The notes below the pieces were generated by a model, which had not been told where the DNA came from, searched no databases, and saw only the letters and a list, made by a program, of their open reading frames with translations. Below, piece by piece: positions 1 through 5,593 of a stretch of DNA of 5,593 nucleotides (position 1 is its first letter; every line of letters begins with the position of its first letter). The translations under genes and the position numbers were made by a program. This stretch comes from an uncultured Phaeodactylibacter sp. (GTDB lineage Bacteria > Bacteroidota > Bacteroidia > Chitinophagales > Saprospiraceae): assembly GCA_913062745.1 (NCBI GenBank), contig CAJXXJ010000292.1, positions 1 through 5,593 of the forward strand. Direction: 5' to 3'.

Positions 1-3000
1 CAGCCGGCATGCCGGATATGGTCGACCTGAATATCTTCCACGGCTCCCCGGACGCGCCGAACGTGAGCGTAGACGTGCGCAACGGCGGCACCCTGGTCAG
101 CGACCTGGCGTACGGTGATTTCACGCCCTACGTGTCGGTAGCGCCGGACAGCTACCTGCTGGATATCCGTGCAGTGGGCGTTCCGGATATTGTGGCCACT
201 TTTGAGGCGGACCTCAGCGCACTCGCTGGCGGAGCCGCTACGGTATTTGCTTCCGGACTGCTGGCTGATACGCCGGAATTCGGTTTGTTTGCCGCACTCC
301 CATCCGGTCAGGTAGTACAGCTGCCTGCTACTGCTGTAGCCCGACTGCAGGTGATTCACAATTCGCCGGAACCGGTAGTAGATATTTATGTCAATGACAT
401 CCTGCTGCTGAATGATGTAGCGTTCCGTACTGCTTCTCCGTTTTTAACGGTACCTGCCGAAGTTGAGCTGAACGTTGCTGTTGCCCCGGCTAACAGCATG
501 TCTTCAGCGGATGCTATTGCTACTATTCCGGTTACCCTGGAAAACGGACTGACTTACACGGCTACTGCGGGTGGCGTAGTCGGCAACATGGACACCCCGT
601 TTGAGCTGCAGATCAACCCGGCTGCGCTGGAAACTTCCACGGAGGAAGGCCGCGTGTCCTTCAACGTACTGCACGGCTCCCCGGATGCTCCGAATGTAGA
701 CATCGGTGTTCGCACGGTGGGCACGGTCATCAGCGATCTGGAGTACGGTGAATACTCTGACTATTTGACTGTAGATACCGGCCTGTACTACGTAGATGTG
801 CGCGCTGCCGGCGAAACGGATATTGTCGCTACCTTTGAAGCGGACCTGAGCATGCTGGCGGACAGCGCATTCACCATCATTGCTTCCGGCTTCCTGGGAC
901 AAGACCCGGCTTTCGGGCTGTTTGCGGTATTCCCGAACGGTGACGTAGTGGAACTGCCGGCTACCGAGGTTGCCCGTCTGCAGGTCATTCACAATGCACC
1001 TACTCCGACAGTTGACGTATATGTGAATGGAGACTTGCTGTTGGAGGATTTTGAATTCCGCACGGCATCTCCGTTTATTTTCGCTCCGGCCGGCGTGACG
1101 CTGAACGTAGGCATCGCTGCTGCCGGCAGTACTTCGGTAGAAGACACACTGGCCAATTTCCCGCTTGTGTTAGAAAATGGCGAAACCTACATAGCTACGG
1201 CTAATGGCCTTGTGGGCGACATGGACTTCCCGCTTACGATTTCTGTATACACGCCTGCACTTGAAGCGGTTGGCGACGAGAGCACGGTTGGCGTGGCCGT
1301 ACACCACGGCTCCCCCGGCGCACCGGCAGTCGCTGTTGACCTGCGCCTGATCGGCAATATAATCCCGAGCCTGGCATACGGTGAGTACGATGGCTACTTC
1401 GGCCTGGCAGCAGACGCCTACCTGATTGACATCCGCGCTGCCGGTTCTCCGGACATCGTCGCTACTTTTGATGCGGACCTGAGCGGCCTGGGCGGACAAG
1501 CGGTTACCGTGTTCGCAAGTGGTATTCTCGGCGGCGACCCGGCATTCGGCCTTTACGCAGCACTGGCAGACGGCACAGTAGTGGAACTGCCCGCTACGCA
1601 GATAGCCCGTGCACAGATTGTCCATGCTTCTCCGGCACCTACGGTAGACATTTATATTAATGGCGACCTGGCTATTGATGACTTTACTTATCAGAGCGCT
1701 ACACCTTTCTTAAGCCTGCCTGCCGGCGTTGAGCTTGATGTAGCAGTAGCGCCCGGCGACAGCGAATCTGCCGACGACGCAATCGCAAACTTCCCCGTTA
1801 CACTTATAAACGGCGAGACTTACGCGATCATCGCCCACGGTATCGTAGGAGATATGGACAATCCGTTCACGCTGAGCGTCAGCGATATGGCACAGGAGAC
1901 CGGCACCAATCCGGATGCGTTGCAGGTGATGGCCTTCCACGGCTCACCGGGCGCACCAACCGTAGATATCGCACCCTTTGCTGCTGCACCGATTATCACC
2001 GGGCTGGAGTATGCAGCCTTCACAGATGGCTATCTTGACCTGCAACCGGCACCGGCCACCATCCTTGAAGTCCGCCCGGAAGGCGGAAACCTGAATGATG
2101 TAGTCGGCACTTACTTCGGCAACCTGGCCGGCACCGGAGGCTTATCCGCACTCGTTGTAGCCACCGGCGTAGTCGGCGATGCTGATAATCCGCTTGACCT
2201 GTTGGTCGTACTGCCGAACGGCGGTGCTTTCACGCTTGTACCGACAGCAACAGCTAACCTCATCCACAACTCACCGGCTGATATTGCTTCTACTATCGAT
2301 GTTTACCTCGATGGCCAGTTCCTGATATTAGACGATTTCTCCTATCAGACTGCTTCCGGCCTGAACCTTTTCGTTACCCGGCAGGATGCCGTCTTCGGTA
2401 TTGCACCCGCTGACAGCGAAGGGCCAGAGGACATTCTGTTCTCTACGGACCCGATAACTTTCCAGGACGGTGCTTTCCACACTATTATCGCTAACGGCAT
2501 CCCGGGAGACCCGGACACGCCTTTCGAACTGGTGGTGAACACGGAGACAGAAATCCTCTCCGGCGCAATGAACGAGATGGACATCACCGTTTTCCACGGT
2601 TCACAGAACGCACCAGCGGTAGACGTGACCGAGCGTCAGCTGGGCGCGCAGATTATTGATGGCCTGCCGTACGGCGAGTTTGACGGCCCGTTGTCTCTGC
2701 CGGCTGGCACCTACTATCTGGAAGTGCGCCCGGACGGCGCGGATGACCTGGTAGCTACGTTTGAAACTCCGCTGCCGACTGACTTCCAGGGCTCTGGCAT
2801 CGTGGGTGTGGCTTCCGGCCTAGTCGGCGATGAGCCGCCCTTCGACCTGCTTTTCTTTGATCCACAGGGCAACCGCCTGCGGGCAACCCCGGTAGCACAG
2901 GTGCAGGTGATCCACAACTCACCAGATCCGACTGTAGACGTGTACGCTAATGATGCTGAGCTGATCCCGGACTTTGAGTTCCGCACGGCTACCGGCTTCG

Positions 3001-3821
3001 TAGACCTGCCTACCCGCACGGATATCTCCATTGATGTGGCACCGGGCGACAGCCAGTCGGCTGAAGACGCTATCGCTACCTTCGACGGGGTGCGTTTCGA
3101 GGATGGTAAGAAATACATTGTGGTTGCTACGGGTATCGTTGGCAACATGGACACGCCATTTGACCTGGCGGTATTTGATATGGCACAGACTGCAGCGGCA
3201 GGCAGCGGCACGGACCTGCTGTTCTACCACGGCTCACCGGACGCTCCGGTAGTAGATGTGGTGGTGGATGCAGACGGCAGCGTGCTGTACGATGATGCCG
3301 CTTATGGCGACTTCCAGGGCTATGTGAATGTACCGGCTGCAGAATACCAGCTGAATGTAACGCTTGGCGACGACAACAATACCGTTGTTAAAGCTTACGA
3401 AGCTGACCTCACTTCACTGGAAGGCGGTGCAGCTACCGTGTTCGCTTCCGGCCTGCTGAATGTTACGGAAGGCCCGACTGCATTCGGTGTGTGGGTGGCA
3501 TTGCCTAACGGCACTACCTTCCCGCTGAGCGAAATCGTCTCTACAGGCGAGGTGGCTGATAAATTCACCAACTTCCAGGTGGCTCCGAACCCGGTACGCG
3601 ACCTGGCACAGGTACAGTACAGCATCACCGAGCAACTTCAGGTGGTAGAGGAAATCCGTAACGCTGAAGGACAGCTGATCCGCTCCAATACCATCGGCAA
3701 GCAGCTGGCGGGCGACCACAGCCGCGAAATCAACGCTACAGAACTGCCGGCCGGCATGTACACCTATAATCTGGTGACCGAGCTGGGCACAATCACACAG
3801 CGTTTCGTGGTCATCAAGTAA
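1..3821 (+). CDS. DUF4397 tandem-repeat protein with T9SS C-terminal sorting domain (5' partial)
   Basis: The reading frame (first full codon at 3) is open to the left edge and stops with TAA at 3819-3821. The ATG at 9 is probably internal: it leads straight into a repeat module and carries no signal peptide, which a T9SS cargo needs for Sec export. The visible protein consists of eleven DUF4397-like modules of about 105 residues. A-type modules begin HGSP(D/G)AP and end near LPAT..A; B-type modules begin (V/L)IH(N/A)SP..TVDVY and end near G(N/D)MD.PF. The last ~82 residues form a T9SS type A sorting domain. Family knowledge predicts export through the Sec and T9SS routes, with release or anchoring at the cell surface. 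DUF4397 has no established biochemical role, so adhesion, matrix or ligand binding is only a guess. No catalytic motif is visible. The protein has no cysteine, one tryptophan, and is strongly acidic. A terminator follows at 4014. The gene call is very secure; the function is unknown. Confidence 0.95.
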   Translation, partial: AGMPDMVDLNIFHGSPDAPNVSVDVRNGGTLVSDLAYGDFTPYVSVAPDSYLLDIRAVGVPDIVATFEADLSALAGGAATVFASGLLADTPEFGLFAALPSGQVVQLPATAVARLQVIHNSPEPVVDIYVNDILLLNDVAFRTASPFLTVPAEVELNVAVAPANSMSSADAIATIPVTLENGLTYTATAGGVVGNMDTPFELQINPAALETSTEEGRVSFNVLHGSPDAPNVDIGVRTVGTVISDLEYGEYSDYLTVDTGLYYVDVRAAGETDIVATFEADLSMLADSAFTIIASGFLGQDPAFGLFAVFPNGDVVELPATEVARLQVIHNAPTPTVDVYVNGDLLLEDFEFRTASPFIFAPAGVTLNVGIAAAGSTSVEDTLANFPLVLENGETYIATANGLVGDMDFPLTISVYTPALEAVGDESTVGVAVHHGSPGAPAVAVDLRLIGNIIPSLAYGEYDGYFGLAADAYLIDIRAAGSPDIVATFDADLSGLGGQAVTVFASGILGGDPAFGLYAALADGTVVELPATQIARAQIVHASPAPTVDIYINGDLAIDDFTYQSATPFLSLPAGVELDVAVAPGDSESADDAIANFPVTLINGETYAIIAHGIVGDMDNPFTLSVSDMAQETGTNPDALQVMAFHGSPGAPTVDIAPFAAAPIITGLEYAAFTDGYLDLQPAPATILEVRPEGGNLNDVVGTYFGNLAGTGGLSALVVATGVVGDADNPLDLLVVLPNGGAFTLVPTATANLIHNSPADIASTIDVYLDGQFLILDDFSYQTASGLNLFVTRQDAVFGIAPADSEGPEDILFSTDPITFQDGAFHTIIANGIPGDPDTPFELVVNTETEILSGAMNEMDITVFHGSQNAPAVDVTERQLGAQIIDGLPYGEFDGPLSLPAGTYYLEVRPDGADDLVATFETPLPTDFQGSGIVGVASGLVGDEPPFDLLFFDPQGNRLRATPVAQVQVIHNSPDPTVDVYANDAELIPDFEFRTATGFVDLPTRTDISIDVAPGDSQSAEDAIATFDGVRFEDGKKYIVVATGIVGNMDTPFDLAVFDMAQTAAAGSGTDLLFYHGSPDAPVVDVVVDADGSVLYDDAAYGDFQGYVNVPAAEYQLNVTLGDDNNTVVKAYEADLTSLEGGAATVFASGLLNVTEGPTAFGVWVALPNGTTFPLSEIVSTGEVADKFTNFQVAPNPVRDLAQVQYSITEQLQVVEEIRNAEGQLIRSNTIGKQLAGDHSREINATELPAGMYTYNLVTELGTITQRFVVIK
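39..3545 (+). repeat. Tandem 633-bp (211-residue) coding repeats, 5.5 units
   Basis: The histidine of the A-module HGS motif is encoded at 39, 672, 1305, 1938, 2595 and 3228, giving steps of 633, 633, 633, 657 and 633 bp. The histidine of the B-module IH.SP motif is at 357, 990, 1623, 2265 and 2913, so each unit splits into two near-equal halves (A to B 318 bp, or 327 in unit 4; B to next A 315 bp, or 330 in unit 4). The A and B halves look homologous: both open H.SP....VDV and both close with a version of A.G(I/L)(V/L)G...PF.L. The sixth unit has only its A half, after which the protein passes to the sorting domain. Copies are clearly diverged at the DNA level, including at synonymous positions, so this is an old protein repeat and not a recent DNA duplication. 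Confidence 0.93.
3573..3818 (+). other. T9SS type A C-terminal sorting domain (within the DUF4397 protein)
   Basis: Counting from the ATG at 9, residues 1189-1270 carry the hallmark pattern of this domain: an opening FQVAPNP (PNP at 1193-1195), a middle segment with NAEGQLI (a beta-hairpin in known structures), then LPAGMYTYNL at about 1246-1255, and a short final strand ending QRFVVIK at the C-terminus. In known systems this domain guides the protein through the outer-membrane type IX translocon and is usually removed, often with attachment of the cargo to the surface. A linker of roughly 15 residues (around STGEVADKFTN) separates it from the last DUF4397 module. This is the strongest taxonomic marker in the window. 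Confidence 0.93.
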
Positions 3822-3837
3822 ACTAAGGGCTTCCCGG

Positions 3838-3948
3838 AAAATAAGTTTTCCAATTGGGTTTTGCATTGAGGAGGCACAAAACCAACCATCGGGCGGGTTT
3901 TTGGACTTATCAGTGCAAAAGCTACCAAAGCAATTGGAAACTTATTTT
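3838..3948. repeat. Imperfect inverted repeat, 18-bp arms, in the intergenic region
   Basis: The left arm AAAATAAGTTTTCCAATTG (3838-3856) is the reverse complement of the right arm CAATTGGAAACTTATTTT (3931-3948), apart from one extra T in the left arm. The arms enclose 74 nt. The left arm starts 17 bp after the stop codon of the DUF4397 gene, so as RNA it would form a long 3'-UTR stem. Alternatively it could be the termini of a tiny non-autonomous element, but I see no target-site duplication in the flanks (CTTCCCGG on the left, TGCCCCAC on the right). The arms contain local alternatives too: GGAAAA-TAAG-TTTTCC at 3836-3851 forms a small hairpin on its own. Function unknown. Confidence 0.7.
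3857..3901 (+). other. Mutually exclusive small hairpins, AGGAGG in a loop
   Basis: GGTTTTG (3857-3863) can pair with CAAAACC (3877-3883). The AAAACC part of that segment (3878-3883) can instead pair with GGTTTT (3896-3901), which leads into a T run at 3898-3902. The two pairings exclude each other, as in attenuator-like RNAs. A perfect AGGAGG lies at 3869-3874 in the loop of the first hairpin, but no ATG or GTG with a meaningful reading frame follows at ribosome-binding distance. The arrangement is visible in the sequence; any regulatory role is speculative, and short A/T-rich stems like these can arise by chance. Confidence 0.3.
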
Positions 3949-3971
3949 TGCCCCACTGCTAAGGTTTTTTA

Positions 3972-3998
3972 CGGGCAACAGGGCCCGAACGATTTTTT
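3972..3998 (+). terminator. Weak terminator-like hairpin
   Basis: CGGGC (3972-3976) pairs with GCCCG (3983-3987) around a six-base loop. Five bases (3988-3992, AACGA) separate the stem from a run of six T (3993-3998). GGGCAA at 3973-3978 could instead pair with TTGCCC at 3948-3953. The short stem and the gap before the T run make it less convincing than the hairpin just downstream; it may be a first, leaky termination point for the DUF4397 transcript. Confidence 0.35.
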
Positions 3999-4013
3999 AG
4001 ATAGATGTTTTGG

Positions 4014-4046
4014 GAGGGGCTTCGCTTCGTGCGGAGCCCCTCTTTT
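4014..4046 (+). terminator. Strong rho-independent terminator after the DUF4397 gene
   Basis: A 12-bp stem is formed by GAGGGGCTTCGC (4014-4025) and GCGGAGCCCCTC (4031-4042), with one T-G wobble and a TTCGT loop (4026-4030). It is followed immediately by TTTT (4043-4046). It lies about 190 bp after the stop codon. The opposite strand has no T run beyond the stem, so it should act only for + strand transcription. It most probably ends the DUF4397 transcript and insulates the following gene. Confidence 0.85.
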
Positions 4047-4085
4047 CGTATACCTGATCGATTTGAGAATTTTCTCCAAATAGTA

Positions 4086-4117
4086 TTTGGCAATGTGGCC
4101 CCGGACACGTATATTTA
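4086..4117 (+). promoter_or_regulatory. Candidate Bacteroidota-type promoter
   Basis: TTTG at 4086-4089 lies 20 nt before TATATTTA at 4110-4117. The Bacteroidota sigma factor consensus is TTTG near -33 and TAnnTTTG near -7, so the second box matches seven of eight defined and free positions (A instead of the final G). Transcription would start near 4123-4125, giving a leader of about 130 nt before the ATG at 4254. A second TATATTTA at 4125-4132 lacks a matching upstream TTTG. The location just after a terminator and before a gene supports the call, but the region is AT-rich and chance matches are easy. Confidence 0.35.
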
Positions 4118-4241
4118 CAAAAACTATATTTAATCACGCGCCTCCCTCTTCCCTGAGTAATCTACCCCCCTTTGACTAAACCTCAGGCTGTGCTCGTACC
4201 AAATCATTAGACTCATGAATGACGTAATCCCAAACTACGTT

Positions 4242-4246
4242 AGGGG
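4242..4246 (+). promoter_or_regulatory. Possible ribosome binding site AGGGG
   Basis: AGGGG ends 7 nt before the ATG at 4254. Many Bacteroidota genes lack a strong Shine-Dalgarno site, so this is modest evidence, but it favours 4254 over the in-frame ATG at 4215, which has no purine-rich element in front of it. Confidence 0.4.
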
Positions 4247-4253
4247 CGGCCGT

Positions 4254-4313
4254 ATGCGGCTGTTCTCCTGCCTTTTCCTGTTCTCTTTATTCACTTCCGT
4301 AAAAGCCGCTGCG
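4254..4313 (+). other. Signal peptide of the second gene
   Basis: The segment has Arg at position 2, a hydrophobic core (LFSCLFLFSLF, residues 3-13), then TSVKAAA and a likely signal peptidase I cut after Ala20 (A-A-A before Q21). The following CC (residues 22-23) is preceded by A-A-Q and does not make a normal lipobox, so a lipoprotein is unlikely. The hydrophobic core so close to the N-terminus supports the start at 4254. Confidence 0.8.
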
Positions 4314-5593
4314 CAGTGCTGCCCGCCGGACACCGACCGGGTACAGTTCAGCACTACTGCCTACAGCCTGGAAGGCGAAATCAGCAGCGATGACCCGCAA
4401 ATTGTCCTGTCCGATGCCAGCTGCTTCGCAGATACTGCGGTGACAGAGCAGGATGCGGTGCGCTACGTGGATGTTCAGCAGGTGTATGTCAGCTACGACA
4501 ACTGGTACATTTTTCATTTACCGGAAAATACCAGCGGCTCTCTGCAGGGGCAGGTTGATTTTGCGGTATACCGCGACTTTTTTGACCCAAACTTTGCCTG
4601 CGAGCGGCTGATCGCGCGGTCCAAACCGGCCGGGCTGTACGACGGAAACATCCGCATGATCGTTTATCTGGAAGCAGGAGAGACGTACGCATTAGCGACT
4701 ACGTCCACTTTGCCTTTGTCCACCGGCTCTTACGAATATGCGGTACGCGCTGCCGGTTTTCCAGGTAGTATAGGCACTCAGTTTGATACTGTTTTCGTCA
4801 CTAATCCGGACTGGACGATCACGCCGCAGCTTTCCCTCCGCGCTCAGCCCTTTGGTACTTTGGAATACGGGCTGCCACTCTACTGCAGGGATTTCGATGC
4901 CGTTTTCAATCAGCCTTCAAGCCTGGCGCTTACCGGGCAACCCGGCGGGCAGGGCGGTTGCGAAGCAGTGGAGAACATCAGCTTTACTGACGAGTTTGCC
5001 TCACACGGCGATTGCGGGGAGATTATCATTGAACGGACTTTTACCTACGACCTTCCGCCTCAGTCCGGGCTGCAATGTGAGCAGGAAATCCGGCTGGAAA
5101 ACCATATCGGCAGCGGGCGGGAAGCCGTATGGATGCCGGCAGCAACGGTCTCCCTCGATTGTGACGCAACCTTTGATACCCTGGCCAACGGGCTGCCCGC
5201 TCTGGCGGCAACCGGAAAGCCACTCCTGCTTACGGCCAGCGGTATAGTGGAACTCGCAGAGGACAGCTACTGCAGTATCGGCGCCACCTACGAGGATGGT
5301 GCAGTAACTGAATTTTGCAACGGCTACCGTTTTACCCGCAGCTGGGTCATTGTAGACTGGTGTGACCCTGCCAACCTGGTGTATTACGATCAGGAGGTGG
5401 AAGTCGGCGACGCTGAAGGGCCCGAGATAACGGGCCTTCCGGAACACTCAGCTTACAGGTACGAGCTGGGCGTCCCTCTTTTTACAACTTCTCCTTTTGA
5501 GTGCAGCGCAAACATAAGGGTGCCTGAGCCGGAGCTGGATTTTAGCTGCACGGATTATGAAGTTTATGCCGAAGTACTGGTGCTGGAACAAAC
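4254..5593 (+). CDS. Secreted Cys-containing surface protein with PPC-like and Ig-like modules (3' partial)
   Basis: The frame is open from 4254 to the right edge: 446 full codons plus two bases, with no stop. The N-terminus is a signal peptide. Residues ~22-165 look like a beta-sandwich resembling the PPC-type domains of Bacteroidota surface proteins: W84YIFHLPENTSG, then a Cys near FACERLIA, LEAGETYAL at 139-147 and STGSYEYAV at 156-164. From about residue 236 there are two Cys-containing modules. The first has ISFTDEF...CGEIIIERTFTY (RTFTY at 261-265). The second has CNGYRFTRSW, DWC at 368-370 and EGPEITGLP at 388-396. This R.W.I.DWC...GP.I style is familiar from large Saprospiraceae surface proteins with HYR/Ig-like repeats. 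About 14 cysteines lie in the visible mature part. More repeats and a T9SS sorting domain are expected beyond the edge but not seen. An in-frame ATG at 4215 would add 13 residues. A surface adhesin or matrix role is inferred; no enzyme motif is visible. Confidence 0.85.
   Translation, partial: MRLFSCLFLFSLFTSVKAAAQCCPPDTDRVQFSTTAYSLEGEISSDDPQIVLSDASCFADTAVTEQDAVRYVDVQQVYVSYDNWYIFHLPENTSGSLQGQVDFAVYRDFFDPNFACERLIARSKPAGLYDGNIRMIVYLEAGETYALATTSTLPLSTGSYEYAVRAAGFPGSIGTQFDTVFVTNPDWTITPQLSLRAQPFGTLEYGLPLYCRDFDAVFNQPSSLALTGQPGGQGGCEAVENISFTDEFASHGDCGEIIIERTFTYDLPPQSGLQCEQEIRLENHIGSGREAVWMPAATVSLDCDATFDTLANGLPALAATGKPLLLTASGIVELAEDSYCSIGATYEDGAVTEFCNGYRFTRSWVIVDWCDPANLVYYDQEVEVGDAEGPEITGLPEHSAYRYELGVPLFTTSPFECSANIRVPEPELDFSCTDYEVYAEVLVLEQ
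4960..5442 (+). other. Two Cys-containing Ig-like modules within the second gene
   Basis: Module 1 (residues ~236-320) runs from C236 through ISFTDEF, a DCGE turn, IIERTFTYDLP and LQCEQEIRLEN to SLDCD. Module 2 (residues ~325-396) runs from LTASGIVELAEDSYCS through EFCNGYRFTRSWVIVDWC and YYDQEVEV to GPEITGLP. Both share the order: short strand with C, acidic turn, C-x-x-(x)-(I/Y)-x-(I/F)-x-R-(T/S)-(F/W), then a strand with Q-E-(I/V). They read as diverged copies of one fold. Cysteines are placed so that disulfides within each module are plausible, consistent with an extracellular protein. Confidence 0.5.

Noticed and set aside
504..3230. Several - strand open frames of 60-165 codons inside the repeat gene
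   Set aside because: They recur antisense to homologous parts of the repeats, as expected when a repeated coding sequence lacks stops in another frame.
39..3545. CRISPR-like or other non-coding DNA repeat array
   Set aside because: The period is 633 bp, the repeats are coding in one frame throughout, and similarity is at the protein level.
3414..3866. 150-codon open frame on the - strand overlapping the end of the DUF4397 gene
   Set aside because: It is antisense to the conserved T9SS sorting domain, and its sequence has no known family features. It is a shadow of a GC-rich gene.
3838..3948. Insertion sequence or complete miniature transposable element
   Set aside because: There are inverted arms but no visible target-site duplication and no transposase. 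Left as an inverted repeat of unknown origin.
3901..4083. Open frame of 60 codons on the + strand in the intergenic region
   Set aside because: It starts with TTG, runs straight through the weak and the strong terminator hairpins, has no recognisable domain, and is better explained by the RNA structure.
4215..4253. Alternative start ATG at 4215 for the second gene
   Set aside because: It is in frame and possible, but has no ribosome-binding-like element and would push the hydrophobic core of the signal peptide about 15 residues inwards. The ATG at 4254 fits better.
4314..4322. Lipoprotein signal at Cys22/Cys23 of the second gene
   Set aside because: The residues before the first Cys are A-A-Q. 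A lipobox needs a small residue (G, A or S) directly before the Cys and usually a Leu three positions before it.
4783..5247. 154-codon + strand open frame inside the second gene
   Set aside because: It lies in another frame within a longer open frame that has a signal peptide and coherent Ig-like modules. Its own translation is low in domain-like pattern.

Overview
The window looks like part of a Bacteroidota chromosome, most likely from the Saprospiria (Lewinella-like) group. The first gene ends in a recognisable type IX secretion system (T9SS) C-terminal sorting domain, which is restricted to Bacteroidota. The second gene has the Cys-rich '...R.W.I.DWC...GP.I..LP' Ig-like style that I associate with large surface proteins of Saprospiraceae. 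The coding DNA is moderately GC-rich, which fits that group. The lineage is inferred from sequence style only.

Region 1 (about 1-3821, + strand) is one long gene, open at the left edge. It encodes at least 1270 residues of tandem DUF4397-like beta-sandwich modules followed by a T9SS type A sorting domain. Eleven modules are visible, as five A+B pairs plus a final A module. The module-start histidine recurs at exactly 633 bp (211 residues) in four of five steps. Only unit 4 differs (657 bp).

Region 2 (3822-4253) is a 432-bp intergenic stretch rich in RNA-type structure. It holds an 18-bp imperfect inverted repeat around a 74-nt insert, mutually exclusive small hairpins with a perfect AGGAGG in a loop, a weak terminator-like hairpin, and a strong 12-bp intrinsic terminator ending in TTTT. 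After the terminator lie a candidate Bacteroidota promoter (TTTG-N20-TATATTTA) and an AGGGG ribosome-binding-like site before the next gene.

Region 3 (4254-5593, + strand) is the 5' part of a second secreted protein, cut by the right edge. It has a signal peptide, a PPC-like beta-sandwich region, and at least two Cys-containing Ig-like modules.

Both genes encode exported, modular cell-surface or secreted proteins on the same strand, but the strong terminator and candidate promoter suggest separate transcription. No mobile element, CRISPR array, tRNA/rRNA gene, defence system or metabolic operon is visible. The points most worth a second look are the strict internal repeat architecture of the first protein and the structured intergenic region.
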